Source: Sulfurovum sp. (GTDB taxonomy: Bacteria > Campylobacterota > Campylobacteria > Campylobacterales > Sulfurovaceae). Taken from it: 33,600 nucleotides of DNA. The notes beneath the pieces were generated by a model, which saw only the letters and a list, made by a program, of their open reading frames with translations, was not told where the DNA came from and ran no database searches. Positions 31,350 to 33,600 of this stretch are shown piece after piece. The stretch is taken from the NCBI GenBank assembly GCA_028696055.1, contig JAQVHV010000011.1:1-33600 (forward strand). The letters are read 5' to 3'. Position numbers and translations under genes: made by a program. The stretch's first letter is position 1; every line of letters begins with the position of its first letter.

Positions 31350-32960
31350 TTAGCTGTTTGCAAAAGAAGGCGTGATCAGTTCGCTGACACTGTTGCTTGC
31401 GAGCTCATTTTCGATCACGATCCTGTTGATGCCAAGCTCCCTGATCGCTTCTTTTCCGGCACTGGTGTGAATTTTGACGATGATCTTATGCGTATCCACA
31501 TACCGCTTCAGTATCTCGCAGACATTGTAAAGCTTTTTGGGATTGTCGATGGCGACAATAATGTTCTTGGCATGGGCGATGTTGATACTTTTGAGTATCT
31601 CTTTGCTTGTTGCATTTCCGAATACGATCGGTTCCTTATCTTTTATGGCACGCTGATAGGTCTCTATATTGTTGTCTACCGCAACATAGATCTGTCCGTT
31701 ATCCCGCAGAGACTTTGCGATATTCCGGCCGAACTCCCCAAAACCCAAAATCACTGTATGGTCTTTGACGCTCATAGACTCCACAGAAAACTCTCCCTCC
31801 TGATCTTTTTGCAAGATAAAATCGGTGATCCATGAGAGATTTTTCAAAATGATTGGCGTAAGAATCATCGACAACACGATCGTCGCGATCATCACCTGTC
31901 CGTACGGCGGTCCGATAAGTCCGTTGGAGCGTGCCAGTTCCAGCAGCGCCAGAGAGAACTCCCCTACCTGTACCAGGCTCAAGGCTGTTTTGATACTCAC
32001 TCTTTTGCTTTCACTGAAAGAGGTCACCGCAAAGACGATCAGAAACTTCAGTACCATAATGGCTGCCAAGAGCATCAGCACAATATGAATGTATTGGAAA
32101 ATGATATCAAAATGTATCTGCATTCCCACAGTAATAAAAAAGACCCCAAGCAGCAAATCTCTAAAGGGGATCAGGTCAGCTTCAGCCTGATGCTTGTATT
32201 TGGTCTCGGCGATCAGTGTCCCGGCGATAAATGCGCCAAGTGAATAGGAAAATCCTAAAGCATGTGCAAAATAGGAGGCGCCTATCGCAAGAAAAAGTAT
32301 CGTTCCCACAAAAAGCTCATCGGAGTTTGTCTTGATGATCTCATCAAAAAAGGGCTCAAGAAGATATTTCCCGATCAACCACAACAAGGTGAGTAGCGCA
32401 ACAGCACTGATAAGCATACGGATCAGAAGGGAGCCGATATCGCTGTTGCTGCTGCTCAGAAATCCGATCACAAGAAGGATCGGGATCACCGCGATATCCT
32501 GCATGATCAATATCCCCAGACTTCTCTGTCCATACCGTTTGTTGATCTCGCCTGTTTCGTTGAACGTTTTCAAGACAATGGCGGTAGAGGAGAGTGCAAT
32601 GGCAAGAGAGATGATGAAAGCGACCTGCTGCTCGATATCGAACAGATAATATGCCAATAGATAGACCGTCAGTGCAGTCAGGACTATCTGCAGGCTTCCG
32701 GTGAGAAATACTTCGTTTTTCATCTTTTTAAGATGACTTATCGAGAACTCCAACCCGATCGTAAACATCAAAAAAACCACCCCAAACTCTGCAACCTCCT
32801 GCAGATCATGATTGTTGTTTACAGCACCATGGATGCCAAAGACATAGGTAATCACTGTACCGGTCATGATATAGCCTATGATCGTAGGCAGCTGAAATTT
32901 CTTTAGAATGATATTTAATACCAGGGAGGTAAACAATGCAAAGACGATAAACGTAAGCAT
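31350..32960 (-). CDS. KefB/CPA2-family cation:proton antiporter with RCK domain
   Basis: This 536-aa inner-membrane protein has 11-13 helices with CPA2 signatures (LPTIIGYIMTGTVI, FGVVFLMFTIGLEFS, ALSSTAIVLKTFNETGEIN, LGAFIAGTLIAETKYKHQAEADLIPFRDLLLGVFFITVGM). An RCK (TrkA-N) domain follows, beginning DHTVILGFGEFGRNIAKSL, for nucleotide or thiol control. It exchanges K+ or Na+ for H+. The ATG at 32960 is chosen because AAGGA lies upstream and the protein then starts in the first helix; an in-frame start 19 codons earlier is less likely. It is a different subfamily from the decayed antiporter at 9.0-9.9 kb and could back it up. Confidence 0.9.
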   Translation of the reverse strand: MLTFIVFALFTSLVLNIILKKFQLPTIIGYIMTGTVITYVFGIHGAVNNNHDLQEVAEFGVVFLMFTIGLEFSISHLKKMKNEVFLTGSLQIVLTALTVYLLAYYLFDIEQQVAFIISLAIALSSTAIVLKTFNETGEINKRYGQRSLGILIMQDIAVIPILLVIGFLSSSNSDIGSLLIRMLISAVALLTLLWLIGKYLLEPFFDEIIKTNSDELFVGTILFLAIGASYFAHALGFSYSLGAFIAGTLIAETKYKHQAEADLIPFRDLLLGVFFITVGMQIHFDIIFQYIHIVLMLLAAIMVLKFLIVFAVTSFSESKRVSIKTALSLVQVGEFSLALLELARSNGLIGPPYGQVMIATIVLSMILTPIILKNLSWITDFILQKDQEGEFSVESMSVKDHTVILGFGEFGRNIAKSLRDNGQIYVAVDNNIETYQRAIKDKEPIVFGNATSKEILKSINIAHAKNIIVAIDNPKKLYNVCEILKRYVDTHKIIVKIHTSAGKEAIRELGINRIVIENELASNSVSELITPSFANS

Positions 32961-33046
32961 ACCTGCACTTCCTTTTCTTAGACAAAATAACACTATCAAA
33001 AGGCTCGAAACCGGCAAAAGCCCTGTTTTTCTATTAGTGTAAGCGT

Positions 33047-33052
33047 ATTATA
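33047..33052 (-). promoter_or_regulatory. -10 box of the KefB-like antiporter gene
   Basis: Minus-strand TATAAT (33052-33047) gives a transcript start near 33040 and a leader of about 80 nt. No good -35 box is seen. Confidence 0.45.
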
Positions 33053-33172
33053 CTGAGATTGGTTTGACTTTCTCTATCTGTAGCCGGAGTGTAGAGTGAT
33101 ATGAGTCGTAAAAATCTGTGTATGGGATGAATGGTTGTGCGGATATATTTGTTTGACTATTGAAGGTTTACT

Positions 33173-33204
33173 CTGCATTCACGATCAACAGATCGTGAAT
33201 GCAG
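33173..33204 (-). terminator. Perfect 14-bp hairpin after the TOBE-protein gene
   Basis: CTGCATTCACGATC (33173-33186) and GATCGTGAATGCAG (33191-33204) are exact inverted copies with loop AACA. It lies 35 bp past the stop of the TOBE gene and upstream of the KefB-like gene. There is no U-run on the minus strand after it. A T-rich stretch (TATTTTCTTTTAT) follows on the plus strand instead. It may be a terminator that works without a U-tract, or a palindromic binding site or repeat. Confidence 0.45.
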
Positions 33205-33238
33205 TAGAAGCGTATTTTCTTTTATAATTTTTGAAATA

Positions 33239-33600
33239 CTACTTCGCGATCATAATGTCGCTTGACTTGATGATCACGACTGCTTTTTTGCCGGACTCGA
33301 CCCCCAGCTCTTCTGCTACCTCGTTGGTAACAATGCTCATAATATGTTCTCCTCCTTCAAGTACCAGAGTAACTTCTGTGCTGACCATACCCTTTACTAC
33401 GTTTTCAATCGTACCTTCCAGCTGGTTGCGGGCACTGATGCCGTCGATATGCGCAGCGGAAAGCATCACGTGTGACGCCTTGAAAAGAGCCGTTACGGTA
33501 TCTCCCTCTTTCAGAGACATCTCTTTTGCACTCTCTGAAGTGATCACTGAGCTCAGCTTGGCCCCTTTGGATGTCAAAAGCGTGATTCTCTCATTGACCA
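33239..33600 (-). CDS. TOBE/Mop-domain molybdate-binding protein, C-terminal part (ModE-like)
   Basis: At least 119 codons on the minus strand are open and run off the right edge, so the N-terminus is missing. Two TOBE (Mop) domains are seen in tandem: SSVITSESAKEMSLKEGDTVTALFKASHVMLS and, after the linker ARNQLEGTIENVVKGMVSTEV, a second ending NEVAEELGVESGKKAVVIIKSSDIMIAK. Such di-Mop units bind molybdate or tungstate. They occur at the C-terminus of the regulator ModE or as stand-alone molybdopterin-binding proteins. A TTG inside the frame (33577) is possible as start, but the sequence before it (VNERITLL) looks like the same protein. Confidence 0.82.
   Translation of the reverse strand, partial: VNERITLLTSKGAKLSSVITSESAKEMSLKEGDTVTALFKASHVMLSAAHIDGISARNQLEGTIENVVKGMVSTEVTLVLEGGEHIMSIVTNEVAEELGVESGKKAVVIIKSSDIMIAK

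Noticed and set aside
31327-31366. CTTTTGCA/TGCAAAAG inverted repeat at the end of the KefB-like gene as a terminator
   Set aside because: The 8-bp AT-rich stem has a 24-nt loop and no U-tract on the minus strand; too weak to call.

Overview
The window looks like chromosomal DNA of a free-living, respiring Campylobacterota bacterium (Sulfurovum/Sulfurimonas-like). This is inferred from gene style only: AT-rich promoters with extended -10 elements and weak -35 boxes, a Helicobacter/Campylobacter-like FabI, an oxygen-dependent HemF, a DsrE-type periplasmic protein and a Tat-exported TRAP binding protein. No rRNA, tRNA or CRISPR array was seen, and the species cannot be fixed from the sequence alone.

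Left part (1-8.9 kb). A REP-associated tyrosine transposase (RAYT) runs off the left edge, with an inverted pair of REP hairpins upstream of it. Next comes a compact minus-strand operon. In transcription order it encodes an acetyl-CoA synthetase, E1-alpha, E1-beta and E2 of a pyruvate-type 2-oxoacid dehydrogenase, a small acyl carrier protein, a LipM/LplA-like acyl transferase, lipoyl synthase LipA and dihydrolipoamide dehydrogenase. Four of the junctions are ATGA overlaps. The operon encodes the complex and the enzymes that would lipoylate it, possibly with a dedicated ACP as octanoyl donor. Both it and the acetyl-CoA synthetase should yield acetyl-CoA.

Middle part (8.9-20 kb). A decayed CPA2 cation/proton antiporter keeps its promoter and its RCK end, and is followed by an intact tandem universal-stress protein. 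Then come a small lipoprotein, an ArsI/CadI-family metalloenzyme divergent from a SigZ-like sigma factor, a hotdog thioesterase, and a DsrE-like plus AhpD-like pair divergent from a MerR regulator. The same 18-bp dyad lies in that divergent promoter and before the next secreted-protein gene, so a small regulon can be proposed. After it lie a MoxR ATPase with an alpha-solenoid partner, a FetB-like permease without its ATPase, ComF and a sirtuin.

Right part (20-33.6 kb). This is mostly housekeeping: a Lon-family protease, a small conserved-looking protein, a methyltransferase, a TRAP solute-binding lipoprotein, a TrmH-type rRNA methyltransferase, FabI, a short asparaginase-domain protein, HemF, a lipoprotein, QueC, YbeY, a CaxA-type exchanger, an intact KefB-like antiporter and the end of a TOBE (molybdate-binding) protein. 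A 270-bp MITE-like element with 33-bp terminal inverted repeats sits between queC and ybeY. Structured intergenic DNA surrounds the exchanger gene, including a hairpin with a C/U-rich loop and a set of hairpins that share a CTAAA loop.

The best candidates for undescribed biology are the MITE, the C-rich-loop hairpin, the MerR dyad regulon, the MoxR/solenoid pair and the dehydrogenase/lipoylation/ACP operon. None is proven by the sequence alone.
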